Shown in pieces: positions 1 to 9,953 of a stretch of 64,000 nucleotides of DNA. A model generated the notes under the pieces. That model did no database searches and was not told the DNA's origin. It worked only from the letters and a program-made list of their open reading frames with translations. A program made the translations under genes and the position numbers. How positions within the stretch are numbered: position 1 is the first letter of the stretch; each line of letters starts with the position of its first letter. Origin of the DNA: Argentina anserina (lineage: Eukaryota; Streptophyta; Magnoliopsida; Rosales; Rosaceae); assembly GCF_933775445.1 (NCBI RefSeq), contig NC_065878.1:24068395-24132394 (forward strand). The letters run 5' to 3'.

Positions 1-63
1 GAACCTGATACTAGGTAGTCATCATGTTGTCTGCACACACTGACTTCTTACATCTTGCATCAG

Positions 64-1008
64 TATGTAGGTCTTCAGAACCTGATACAACGAAATGAAC
101 AATTATACTGCTCTGGAGATGCTCCCAGTGGGGGTGTGTCTTTACCTTTCATTCTTGTGCAGGTAAGTTTATTTTTCTTGTATCACTCTTTACATTCTGA
201 GAATAGATCATAAAGTAAATATGATGAAGTTTATGATAAAAAAAAAAGTTACAAACTTGTTTTTCCTACCTCCATGACGTAAACCTATGTGGAGTGCCAA
301 TATTTTTTACGTATACAAAAAGCCGCCTTTATGTGAAGTGCCTTATTGTCTCGTTGTCCCCAGATAGTTTGCTTGTTCCTTTCATGTCTCTTACTATCTC
401 TTTCCAATTTCTTATTAACCCTGATTTTTGGATGCTAGACTCGCCCTCATGCAACTGTTGAGGTGGAAATTTCAGAGGATATGCAACTGGTGCATTTTGA
501 CTTCAATAGGTAACTATTTGATTATAATTGTTATAATCGGGAACATAATGACATGTTCGGTTGGTAACATGTAAAGGGCATTGTCTGCTATAGCTACACT
601 GACAGCTCTCACTTTCACTAATATACTAATATACTAAGATGACTTTGATGGGATATGCTGCATATCGATAGCAGCATTGAGCTAATCCACAGATTATTGT
701 ATTCACTCTTATATGATTGTTTGATTGCCTCTTGTTTTTCTTATTGCAGCACTCCGTTTGAGCTCCATGATGATAACTATGTGTTAAAGGCAATGAAATT
801 CTGTGAGAAGCCGCAGGCTGATGGTAATCATGGTATGACACAAAACTACGTTGCAGATGGAGGTGAAGGGTCTAGTATGTCAGCCATGTATCAACAGCAG
901 ATCCCTCCTCAGATCCCTCTTCCTCCAATGGTGCACACACCTGTCAGGACTCCGACCTCACCACCTCTTCCGGGAATAATAAAAGCCCGTGTGAAGCATG
1001 AGCATTGA
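64..1008 (+). CDS. DPB: DP transcription factor (E2F dimerisation partner), 3' part
   Basis: This is the 3' end of a gene cut by the window start. Three coding exons are visible at 64-162, 439-509 and 750-1008, with GT-AG introns and phases that agree, giving about 142 C-terminal residues. The first exon reads YVGLQNLIQRNEQ and ends PFILVQ; the second reads ATVEVEISEDMQLVHFDF; the third opens TPFELHDD and VLKAMKFCE. These are hallmarks of the DP dimerisation domain. The tail is Pro/Gln-rich and ends in KHEH. DP proteins pair with E2F in the nucleus to control G1/S genes; the DNA-binding half lies upstream of the window. The AT-rich stretch to about 1290 is probably 3' UTR. DPA versus DPB is from memory; DPB fits better because of the long tail. 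Confidence 0.88.
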
Positions 1009-1389
1009 TTAGCAACTGCAAGCAGGCCGGGCGATGATATTAGCTTATGTAAATTGTGGAGAGTAATTTGCAGGAAACGAATAGTTCCAGGTCCTTCTGT
1101 GATCTCATTAGATTCGCGTAGTTTAGGTTACAGCAGATGAGTTATCGGGGAGGGTTTGGCTCTGGCTTTCTCGGCTTTTGACTGCCCCTTGTGCAGCCAT
1201 TGTAATTTGTTTCCTCCAATTCTTTTAATGTATGCTGTTATTACGCGCAGCTTTGTACGAGATATCAAAGTTTGCATATGTAGTAGTCAGTAGAGGATTG
1301 TCCAACTACAAATAGAATCAAATAACCAATTTGACATTTTCAATGTGCCCTTTAGCATTAACTTGATTGTTGTGTTGGTGTTATGTTAA

Positions 1390-1752
1390 CTAGCATTTTA
1401 CCCGTGAATATTTTCACGGAAAATAACTTCCCACTACTCATTACTCAAGTTTATTTTCTACATTTATGACTTAATTTTATTTATTTTACTTTTTACTTTA
1501 CATCTCATATGTTTATTTGTGACAAACTATGACAAAAGAATATTTCCGTCAGTTTGTAATTTAGTGGTACTTGGGTGTTGGCTTTATAGTAATAGAAACA
1601 AGTTTCTTTTCTACATTTATGACTTAGTTTTATTTTTTTTTGTTTTTTACTTTACAGTCCATATGTTTGTTTGTGACAAACTACGACAAAATGATATTTC
1701 CGTATGTTCGTAATTTAGTCGTACTCGAGTGCTGACTTTATAGTAGTAGAGA
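1390..1752 (-). mobile_element. Non-autonomous mini-Helitron (363 bp)
   Basis: Read on the minus strand, it begins TCTCTACTACTATAAAG at 1752, the typical plant Helitron 5' end. It ends with an 18-nt hairpin (CCGTGA/TCACGG, about 1402-1422) followed 8 nt later by CTAG at 1393-1390. It sits exactly between a host A (complement of 1753) and a host T (complement of 1389), as Helitrons do, with no target duplication. The inside is almost entirely two diverged copies of a 153-bp unit (about 1447-1599 and 1600-1752), and each copy carries a version of the 5' terminus. No coding capacity is seen. Hairpin, CTAG, TC start and A/T site agree with one another, so I am fairly sure. Confidence 0.72.
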
Positions 1753-1839
1753 TGTAACAAACTAAAAAAAATGTAATTACTTATTAATTAAATAAATATA
1801 TATTATCCCTCTTCTCTCTCTGTAACTAAAAATAAAGGG

Positions 1840-2477
1840 TTGCTTCCTCGTCTGAGTGACGCAAGAAGGCTTTCCCGGCGCGGCCGCCTTGCGAAAGCCC
1901 GGAAATGACGGCGTTCCAAGAACCGAGCTTTCTCTGAGGACTTTGATCGAACACGTTCCGTGCATTATCAAACTCTCCCGCTTTGGTATACAAATTGATA
2001 AACCCACTCTCACAGAACTCATGGCAGTCAAGCCCAACCCTCACAGCCACAGAATGAAGCTGCCTGCCGATCTCCACAGCAAAAATCTGACAGAGAGTTT
2101 TCAGGACAATGGGGATGGTGTAGCAGTCGGGTAAGACTCCGGCGCGTGACATGGCGACGTAGATAAAGAGCGACTTGGTTGGAGCATCGCGTCTGGTGTA
2201 TGATCTAATAAGATTGTTCCAGTGAAATGGAGCTAGGTAGAGTTGTAGGAACTGGGTTCTGATAATACGAGCATAGATTTGGTCGAGTTGTGATAAACAA
2301 GTAGAATCTGACAAGTGACAACTGGGTTGCTAGTGTTTCCGGGTCAAAGATAGTTGGAGATTGTAGACTAGTTGAAGTAGTAGTCAATGTTCGGTTAGCA
2401 AAGTCTAGAATTCCGGTGGCTTTGGGTACTCGGAGTCTACAAAGCTTGAAAATCATGAAACGCTGTAATGAGATCAT
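1840..2477 (-). pseudogene. Truncated, frameshifted PPR gene fragment
   Basis: An ATG at 2477 opens a leader beginning MISLQRFMIFKL and reading to about 2320. The homologous reading then continues in another frame (about 2314 to 1840) with SQLDQIYARIIRTQ, WNNLIRSYTRRDAP, GRQLHSVAVRVGLDCHEF and GSWNAVISGLSQGGRA. This resembles the start of an organelle-targeted pentatricopeptide repeat protein like Arabidopsis At1g77170 (from memory). The frame change near 2315 would break translation, and homology stops abruptly after GGRAGKAF near 1850, so at most the first third of the gene remains. No PPR motif of the distal part is present nearby. It is best read as a decayed gene end on the opposite strand to NDUFS6. 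Confidence 0.75.
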
Positions 2478-2574
2478 ATATATGGAGCTGTCTGGTACAA
2501 GAGAGAGCTCTCTCTCCCTTTAGAATTTGAATGCATCGACTCATTATGTAAAAACGCAGGTCGTTTTAAGTAAA

Positions 2575-2590
2575 TGGGCCAGGTTGGGCC
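2575..2590 (+). promoter_or_regulatory. Paired site II (TGGGCC) elements before NDUFS6
   Basis: Two TGGGCC motifs lie at 2575-2580 and 2585-2590, about 70 bp before the NDUFS6 start codon. Paired site II elements are known to drive nuclear genes for mitochondrial and ribosomal proteins through TCP factors, which suits this gene. The motif is seen directly; the function is inferred. Confidence 0.55.
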
Positions 2591-2654
2591 TTTCTTTCTT
2601 GCCTAAGCTTTTAAGGTTTGAAGTCGTGTTTGGAGTTTGAGAGAGGAATCAAGA

Positions 2655-3658
2655 ATGGCGTCGAGTCTGGTGAAATCCCTAATGAAATCGACGGTTTTGG
2701 GATCGACGGGGACCAGAAATTTCTGCCTTGTTAGGAGTCAAATCAGCAACCACACAGCAAAATGGATGCAGGTTTCACACTTTCCTCCTCAGCTTATTTT
2801 TAATCCTACTTTATGTTCAAGTATTTCAATTCGAATCTAGTTGTGCAGAAACAGGACATAGCTTGTGTGGGTGTTTGATTTTTCTGCTTCTTAATCGATT
2901 CTACTTGCATAGAATAGTTCATCCTTACTGGGATGCATCAACTAGTTGAATTTGATGGATTAGTTTCTGTGGCAATCTTGAGGATATGGAACGACCTGTT
3001 TGCAGGCAATGATTTGAACACAGATATATCAGGACCATAAGCTTATTATACTAGATTGAGAAAGCAAATATAACAGTGTTCTACGTAACCTGCATTTCTC
3101 AATGAAATGTAGCCTGTTGGTGAAATTCTGAGTGGCTTAATGGTGTTTGTGTTGACATCTTAATTTTACAACAATGAATGTCTTGCATAAGAGAATAGGT
3201 TGGATTTCTGACCTTCCTGCTTGTTTTTTTTTTTCGTGAAACCTTTATTTGCGTTTTGCTCTCACGACAATAAGATAAATACTAGTCACTGAAGTCTCTC
3301 CTGTTAATAGGATACAAGCAAGAAGTCCCCGATGGAGTTGATCAACGAAGTTCCACCCATCAAGGTTGAGGGAAGGATTGTTGCATGTGAAGGGGGTGAG
3401 TGTGAGTTTTTTGTTGTTGTTTCCGTGTTTCATTTGCGTCTATGATGATGTGAGAACCTTTTTCATGAACTATACCGCAATATCAGTTTGATAAGCTTCC
3501 AGAAGAAGGGCTACTAATTAGTTGGTGCTTAACTTTTATTGAATGCAGACACCAATCCCGCACTTGGGCACCCGATTGAGTTCATATGCCTTGATCTTCA
3601 TGAGCCGGCTGTCTGCAAGTATTGCGGTCTACGCTACGTGCAGGATCACCACCACTAG
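2655..3658 (+). CDS. NDUFS6: NADH dehydrogenase iron-sulfur protein 6 (complex I 13-kDa subunit), mitochondrial
   Basis: Three exons, 2655-2771, 3311-3395 and 3549-3658, give about 103 residues, the usual size. The N-terminus MASSLVKSLMKS is Ser/Lys/Arg-rich, like a mitochondrial presequence, followed by SNHTAKWMQ. Exon 2 gives KKSPMELINEVPPIKVEG and exon 3 DTNPALGHPIEFICLD. The C-terminal zinc-binding module has Cys and His residues spaced as in the zf-CHCC family (GHP, ICLD, VCKYCGLRYVQDHHH). NDUFS6 is a small matrix-arm accessory subunit of respiratory complex I that binds zinc and is needed for assembly. Intron boundaries are GT-AG with consistent phases. The gene converges on ATAD3, the same pairing as At3g03070/At3g03060 in Arabidopsis (from memory). 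Confidence 0.93.
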
Positions 3659-4287
3659 AAACACAGCAGTAACGGTTCCGCAAGTTCCTTGGTGGTCCTT
3701 CATTGAAGCCATTTCGTAAACAAGTTCAATTGATAATGATAAAACCTTTATGTGCTTCACAATCAGTGAAATAAGGATTTGATTATGCCTGTTGTGTTAC
3801 TGTTCACAGATGAATGGATGTTGCATTTCATTTTTCATTTTTCATTTTTGTTATCTAATTGTCTATGATGATCTCCATGGTGTTGGTTTGGTCCGATTAT
3901 TTTTCGCGAGCCGACCAACCCAGAGACTCGTTGCCTCCATCAGTTTTCGTTAACCAACAGGTGCGCAGGGAGAGGCAATGGGATAGAAATGGATTTCCTT
4001 TTATATTTGTTCCGAAAATTTATTGATTAACCGCTGAAGCAATACAACTCTAGAATTATGTATTATCAATACAAATACTTCCCGGTCCTCCATCAAACTG
4101 GAAGATCATATTTCCCACTGAGCCCCAAAAAAATCAGCACTAAATTCTTATAAGATACCGAAAACCCCTCGAATGATGAACAAAACTCATGCGTTAGCGG
4201 GAATTCTCTAGCTCTAACCACATGACACAAAAACAAACTGCCCCGATGATTCAATGGTAGAACTCAACTCAATGGACGCCGTTAGCA
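3659..4287. other. Convergent 3' intergenic region
   Basis: This 629-bp stretch separates the stop codons of NDUFS6 and ATAD3 and should hold both 3' UTRs. I see only AT-rich sequence and a short run of TTTTTCATT repeats near 3830-3850, with no coding signal. Confidence 0.5.
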
Positions 4288-7200
4288 TTACATTTTCTCA
4301 CCAGCTGCCATTTTCCTTCTCTGTTGATGCTCAGCGACCTTGTAGTCTACAACTTCACGAAATAGGGTCGGGTCAAGCACGCAATTTTCACTCCCATAGA
4401 CAGCAGCTTGGACACTTGCCATCATTTTTGCTATTTCTCTCCCCGAAAATCCATCAGTCTTAGCTGCTGCTTCTTTCAGCATATCATCTGTCAAGCCTTT
4501 CATTTCTATCTTCTGCTGTTGTTTCTTGAACAAGTTACGGAACCATCCAGATTTTCCTGAGTCAGCCTTCACTATGTACTTGTCCAGATACAACTTTAGC
4601 AGCTTAAAGCGTTCATCTTCCCCAGGCAAAGGAAATTCAAGCACTTCATCAATACGATCTGACACAGCAGAATCAAGATCACCAGGACGGTTTGTGGCAA
4701 GGGCAAGGACTATGTCCTTGGACTGGTCACCAGTGCGAAACAGGAGAGCATTGAGTGCACTTCTTTGAGCTTCACTCATGTAGGTTTTATTCCGCCTACA
4801 AGTTCATTCAACACAGAATGATCACATTCAACTCTCAGTTGATTTTCTCAGTGAATCAATCTAGCTATAGTTCTCATATACAATATTGAAACTAGCTTAG
4901 ATCAATTCATGCATGTGAATAATAAAACTTACTCGCACAAAAATGCGTCAGCTTCATCAATGAAAAGCAACAAGCCCCTGCGTGACTTTTTGGCCCAATC
5001 AAATAACTCGTGTATCTTGGTAACAGCCTGTGGTCCAAGTGGAGCAACATCCCCTCCGGTCATCAGTGCGTAATCCAATCCCTTAAAAAAGACATAAGAT
5101 ATAAAGATGAGTGAAGTAATGTTAATAATTGATCAATAACCCATTGCAGTATTAACATAATAGCAGATGTCCGTATATTCACCCAAATTTAGCAATCAAG
5201 ATAAACACACTGCCGCCAAGCGATAATATGAAAAATCAACTTAGCAGATTATAAGAATAAATAAAGTCACGTCAAAACTGCAATTCCCAAATATATATAT
5301 TACTAAGTTGGCATCTCTTCTTGACAGCAACCCCACTTTACCAAATAAGCCTTACACCAAGATCATAGGAATCAAAGCTGAATATGCAACTAATGTGGGC
5401 ATAATATCAGATCTCATACCGATTTACGAGCCATTTCTCTAGCAGCCATTGTTTTCCCTGTTCCAGGAGGACCATAGAAGAGCATGTTTCTAAAGGGCGC
5501 CTGATGAGATTTTGTATTGGCAGTTGCACCGGCCAAATGTTCTATTCTTTTCTGAAGAGAAGGGTGTAAAACAACATCACCAAAGGGTTTCCCATTCTTT
5601 GTAGACGGGGAACGTGAAACTAACCCTGACCAAGGATATTTCCCTTTAGAGGACTCTCTAATAAGAGATGGTTGTCCCAATATTCTGTCGACATAGCTCC
5701 ATATCACCTTTGCACCTTCCCTGGAGTGGAGAATGAAAACAAATGAAAATCATGAAGAGGAACAGACAAGTTAATGCAACAGGCCTGTGATTTCTATCCT
5801 TAGAATTTAACACGCACCTTGTTGTATAAACGCCTGCAGCTAGAGCTGTCACTCCCCCAACAGCGACAACTAATTTATTCTGATCAGTCAGAATGGCTTT
5901 TAGTCCACCTGCAAAAGATGACCAATTCTACATCAATACAGTTTACAAATATCGTTAATTGCATTAGTTCTAACTTTGTTGTTTGTTGTTGGCAAATAGA
6001 ACCAATCCCCTTTTGATTAAAAGATCCTAAAGGCACACTTAAAATCTACAATATCCCAAATTTATAATTCAAATAGTTTCAAGGACAATGAAGACTTTAA
6101 TAAAATCCAAAAAAGTATAGGAACAAGATACAATACCTCCAATATGATCAAAAGTTGTATTTATGGCAGCAACCCATTTCTCTCTCTCGGCATTTGCCCG
6201 GTCAACTAGTATTCGCCTGTTAACCTCTTCAGCTAGTTTTGCTTCATGTGCTCTCCCTTCTGCTTCTGCAAATGCCCTCACTCTTATTGTTTCACGTTCA
6301 ATCTCAGCCTTTTCTTTCTCTGTCTGACGACGCTGTGCTTGGATTTGTTCTTCTGTCGCCCGCCGAGCTTGCTCCTGTCTGATGGATGATTCTTCTTGCA
6401 TCTTTACAAGCTCTCTATTCCTATCTCTGTGGTATTCATTCTCTGCCTATAGCAAAAACAACAGAACACAATCAAATATTTGTCTGTTTTCTTTTTTATT
6501 AAAAAAAAACTACAGTACATATCTGAAAAGGATCCCAGTTTACACATGCCTGCATCCTCTTCCTTTTCAACTCGTCTTCATAGCGAGCCATTTGAGATTT
6601 CGTTTGCGCTTGATGTTGAGCTAGTTTCTTTTGCTCGTCATAGATGACCCTTTGCCTCTCCTGTCAAGCAATAAAGTAGATGAGTTGAGCACATTATCCA
6701 ACTCTACTGATACCAATAAGGAGAGCACAGTAGAGAAATAAGTACAAACTTACAGATTCAGCCTGAGCTTGCATGGCCTTAAACTCTGCCTCCTTTGCAG
6801 ACAACTCAACCTGCCTCGTCTCTTCTTGCTTCTTCAGGACTTCAAATATCTATATATACCAAAACCAATCAGTTCCTTCAAGCTAGAAGCGATTACTAAC
6901 AAACTCCCAAAGCTTATTAAAGTAGAAAATGAATACAAAGCCAAAAGCACACTCCTTTGGTATTAATGTTTCACATGCTGATTGACTTGAGATCCGATAT
7001 CATAACAAAACCAAAAATCACAGCTTTATTAGAACAAAAGGCATCAAACTTGACAGAATTGGAGTCACCTTTTTGGCGTCCTTGGAGTTGCTGATTTCTT
7101 TGGCGTACTTGGCGCCGCGCTCGAGGGGGTCGGGATCGAACCCGGCCGAGGTGGTCCTGGGGTAGTCATTGCGAGGCTTCGGCGGCGGAGGAGGAGGAGC

Positions 7201-7386
7201 TTCAGCAGCGGGCGGCGAATTGGACGGCGGAGATTGCGCGGGGGTAGGCTTGGGAGAAGGAGAAGGAGAAGGAGAAGAGAAGGAAGGGAAGTTGAAAGGG
7301 CCGTCGGCATAGGCAGTGGCGGGGTTGGACAAGGAGGCGGAGGCGGCTGCGGCTGCGATGAGCCCTAGAGCATAAGTCCTCGCCAT
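4288..7386 (-). CDS. ATAD3: ATAD3-type AAA ATPase, mitochondrial inner membrane
   Basis: Eight exons on the minus strand: 7386-7069, 6849-6754, 6660-6550, 6446-6137, 5908-5818, 5720-5420, 5081-4933 and 4795-4288. They give 627 residues, the usual plant ATAD3 length. The start [15 protein letters not shown] precedes a Pro/Ser-rich linker. A long charged coiled coil (about 100-275) comes next, then a hydrophobic membrane segment around 285-305 ([15 protein letters not shown]), then the AAA domain. Walker A GPPGTGKT is at about 392-399 and Walker B LLFIDEAD at about 448-455; ATNRPGDLD and [10 protein letters not shown] (sensor and Arg-finger region) follow. ATAD3 proteins form inner-membrane hexamers linked to nucleoids and contact sites. 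Intron 3 uses a GC donor (6549-6548). The 5' part of exon 1 and the promoter are duplicated 2567 bp away. Confidence 0.93.
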
Positions 7387-8488
7387 TATTATTAGTATTA
7401 TAATTGGGTTTATTAACACAAAGTCAAAAAAAGGGGTGGGAGTTAGGGTATTGGGTTTTAGAGAGGTTTATTGGGGAAAATGCTGTCTTGAAGAGCAAGA
7501 CAAAATGGTATTCCCGAAGTGAAGGGAGCCATAGAAAACGGTAGAGGAGTCGCAACCTCAGGGTTTTGGTAGGGTTTGTGTCTTCCGTCTTTTTATTGTA
7601 TGGCGGGTTTTAGGTTGGACCCGGGTCTCTTGTTACAGTAAATGGCAGCATGACAGGCCTTAACTATTTGGGTTGGGCTTGATTAGGTCACACCGTCACA
7701 CTGCAATTTCCTTGTAGAGGTCATAAAGCAATCTTGTTCATAAAACTCAAGAATTTGTGAAAGAGTTCATTCGTTAATAGTAATACAAACAAGATTTGAC
7801 ATGTTGTGGCATGTCCTTACATTCTACGAGTGTCCTCGTGGCACTTTGCAACATACAATGCATGCAAACTTTGTAGATTTCTACTTAAATTTTCATGTTT
7901 CTTAATTTCATGGTTTCATCGTTTTTTTTTATCTATAGGAATTTCATGATTTCATCGTTGCTAAAGCGAACTCTTTTGCATCCTAGTATTCTGAACTGAT
8001 GGAATACCATAATTAACTTTAGATGGATTTTTTTTAATCAGTTAATTGCTTATCCAAGATACTGTTTGATATAAACTTTAATTAGTTCAATATAAAAGAC
8101 GCATTGTAATTTTAATACAAGGGCCCACAACTTGAAAATACTTGTACCATTCTCACAGTGATCTACGTAATCAAGAAACGACCGTATATCTCAGACAAAA
8201 TTCATTGAGTACGTATGGTATTGCAAATCTTATTCAAACAATTACAAGGTGGATGCCGGAGTTCACGCTGTTTGGAAAACAAAATAAAGACTACAACTCA
8301 CAACATCGATCAAAATTATGATACAATTCGATCATGATCGATCCACTTATATTCTATATTTAGTAGGTACGTTGGTGCAAGGCAATTGAGCCATGCCATC
8401 TCACAACAAATTTTAAAAAACTGTAACAAGAATCGAAGTAAATAAAACGTGGAGTATTTGGAGTACGAGAGGCAGCTGGTAGCTATAG
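7387..8488. promoter_or_regulatory. ATAD3 promoter and intergenic stretch (copy 1)
   Basis: Upstream of the ATAD3 ATG (reading minus) are a C-rich leader, telo-box-like AAACCCTA near 7570, and TGGGTTGGGCT (a site II TGGGCT) at about 7669-7679. Beyond this, from 7700 to 8488, I see AT-rich DNA with no coding signal; the part near 8489 should hold the 3' UTR of the 4CL fragment. The same stretch is repeated at 9954-11055. Confidence 0.45.
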
Positions 8489-9436
8489 CTAGACGTTTTG
8501 AGTAGCTAGCTTGGCTCTGAGGTCTTTTCTTAAGATTTTTCCAGACGGTGATTTGGGAATTGCATGCACGAAGTACACCTTGTGCAGTCTCTTGTAAAAC
8601 ACCACCTACATTGTACGTTTGAATGTTATGTTAATTAGCAATTGGTAAATAGTTAATTAGCAGCTGCATGCGTACACGATTAATGATCAGACGCGCAAAT
8701 TACCTGCTTTGCTATAAATTCTTTTACGACTTCTTCAGTGAGCTCGTTACCATTAGATCGAACCACGAATGCAACCGGAACTTCCCCAGCAACATCATCT
8801 TTTTGCCTGCACTCATACATCGTCCGTTGTAAGAACACTATACGTACTTAATATATATATTGTAGGTAGATGACTTAGTCGCGATACTAACATACAATAT
8901 ATACCAGATAGATTCAGTAACGAAATGAAATAAAATCAAGTGCTTACGGAACAACAGCTGCATCTGCAATGGATTGGTGGCTTACGAGTAGGGATTCTAG
9001 TTCAGCTGGTGGCACCTGCATAAACATTAGATTCGTATTGAAATTTTTTATGTAACTCGCATTATGTATATAGCTAGGAACTGAAACATACTTGGAAGCC
9101 TTTGAATTTGATGAGCTCCTTAACTCTGTCAACGATGAAAACCTCATCGTCATCGTCCACATAACCAACGTCACCGGTATGAAGCCATCCCTCGACATCA
9201 ACAGTGGTTGCCGTCGCCTCATCGTCGTTCAGATATCCTTTCATAATCTGAGAGCCACGGATGCAAATCTCGCCGGGCTGGTTGTAGCCGAGGGAGCGAC
9301 CGGTTTCGGGTTCGATGACTTTGAGCTCTGCATTCCGAACCACGGTACCGCAGGACCCTGACTTCGTTGGAAAAGGATGCTTTGCGAAAGCCAGGCACAT
9401 GGATAGCACCGGTCCTGCCTCTGTCATCCCATAACC
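8489..9436 (-). pseudogene. 4CL 3' fragment (exons 2-5), duplicate without exon 1
   Basis: Exons equivalent to 4CL exons 2 to 5 are present at 9436-9092, 9015-8948, 8806-8704 and 8605-8489, with splice sites and reading frame intact and no difference noticed from the working copy 2567 bp to the right. Exon 1, with the start codon, the [10 protein letters not shown] phosphate-binding loop and most of the N-terminal domain, is missing. Upstream on the same strand is the duplicated ATAD3 exon-1 fragment with its own promoter, so this piece could be transcribed as the tail of a fused transcript. It cannot make a working ligase by itself. The lack of decay says the event is recent or is an assembly product. 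Confidence 0.9.
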
Positions 9437-9593
9437 CTGCGCATATATATCCATTTACTTTCACATTATTAATTAATTCGATCAGTCGCGCTACTACTAG
9501 CCAGCTAGTATATATTTTCATGAATTTTTTTACCCAATAAATCAATTAAAGAGATCAGGATGATCAATCATGAGTTCATGACATGTTCTTCCA

Positions 9594-9953
9594 TCAACTT
9601 GATGCATGCGCGCACTTCCACTTTTGAAGGTACTTTAGCCTAGCTAGCTTGGAGTTGCTGATTTCTTTGGCGTACTTGGCGCCGCGCTCGAGGGGGTCGG
9701 GATCGAACCCGGCCGAGGTGGTCCTGGGGTAGTCATTGCGAGGCTTCGGCGGCGGAGGAGGAGGAGCTTCAGCAGCGGGCGGCGAATTGGACGGCGGAGA
9801 TTGCGCGGGGGTAGGCTTGGGAGAAGGAGAAGGAGAAGGAGAAGAGAAGGAAGGGAAGTTGAAAGGGCCGTCGGCATAGGCAGTGGCGGGGTTGGACAAG
9901 GAGGCGGAGGCGGCTGCGGCTGCGATGAGCCCTAGAGCATAAGTCCTCGCCAT
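9594..9953 (-). pseudogene. Duplicated ATAD3 5' fragment with chimeric tail
   Basis: The ATG at 9953 starts a frame identical to ATAD3 exon 1 for about 101 residues (start MARTYALG, Pro-rich linker, to EISNSK). At the duplication junction (9648-9651) it runs into 4CL intron 1 sequence, adding a short tail [17 protein letters not shown] before a stop at 9594. The predicted product is about 119 residues with no coiled coil, membrane segment or AAA domain. Its promoter is a full copy of the working ATAD3 promoter, so expression is possible. A pseudogene reading is preferred; a small novel chimeric protein is an alternative that the sequence cannot exclude. Confidence 0.85.

Larger units (their letters stand above)
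7081..9649. repeat. Tandem duplication, copy 1 (about 2.57 kb)
   Basis: Every base I compared from 7081 to 9649 recurs at +2567, with no indel or mismatch noticed. The unit holds most of ATAD3 exon 1, its promoter, an AT-rich intergenic stretch, and exons 5 to 2 of 4CL plus about 210 bp of 4CL intron 1. On the left, 7080 (c) differs from 9647 (g); on the right, 9650 (t) differs from 12217 (a). The copy therefore ends within ATAD3 exon 1 on one side and 4CL intron 1 on the other, with about 2 bp (CT) of microhomology at the new junction. In copy 1 the ATAD3 part is attached to the rest of its gene and the 4CL part is the orphan. Confidence 0.95.
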
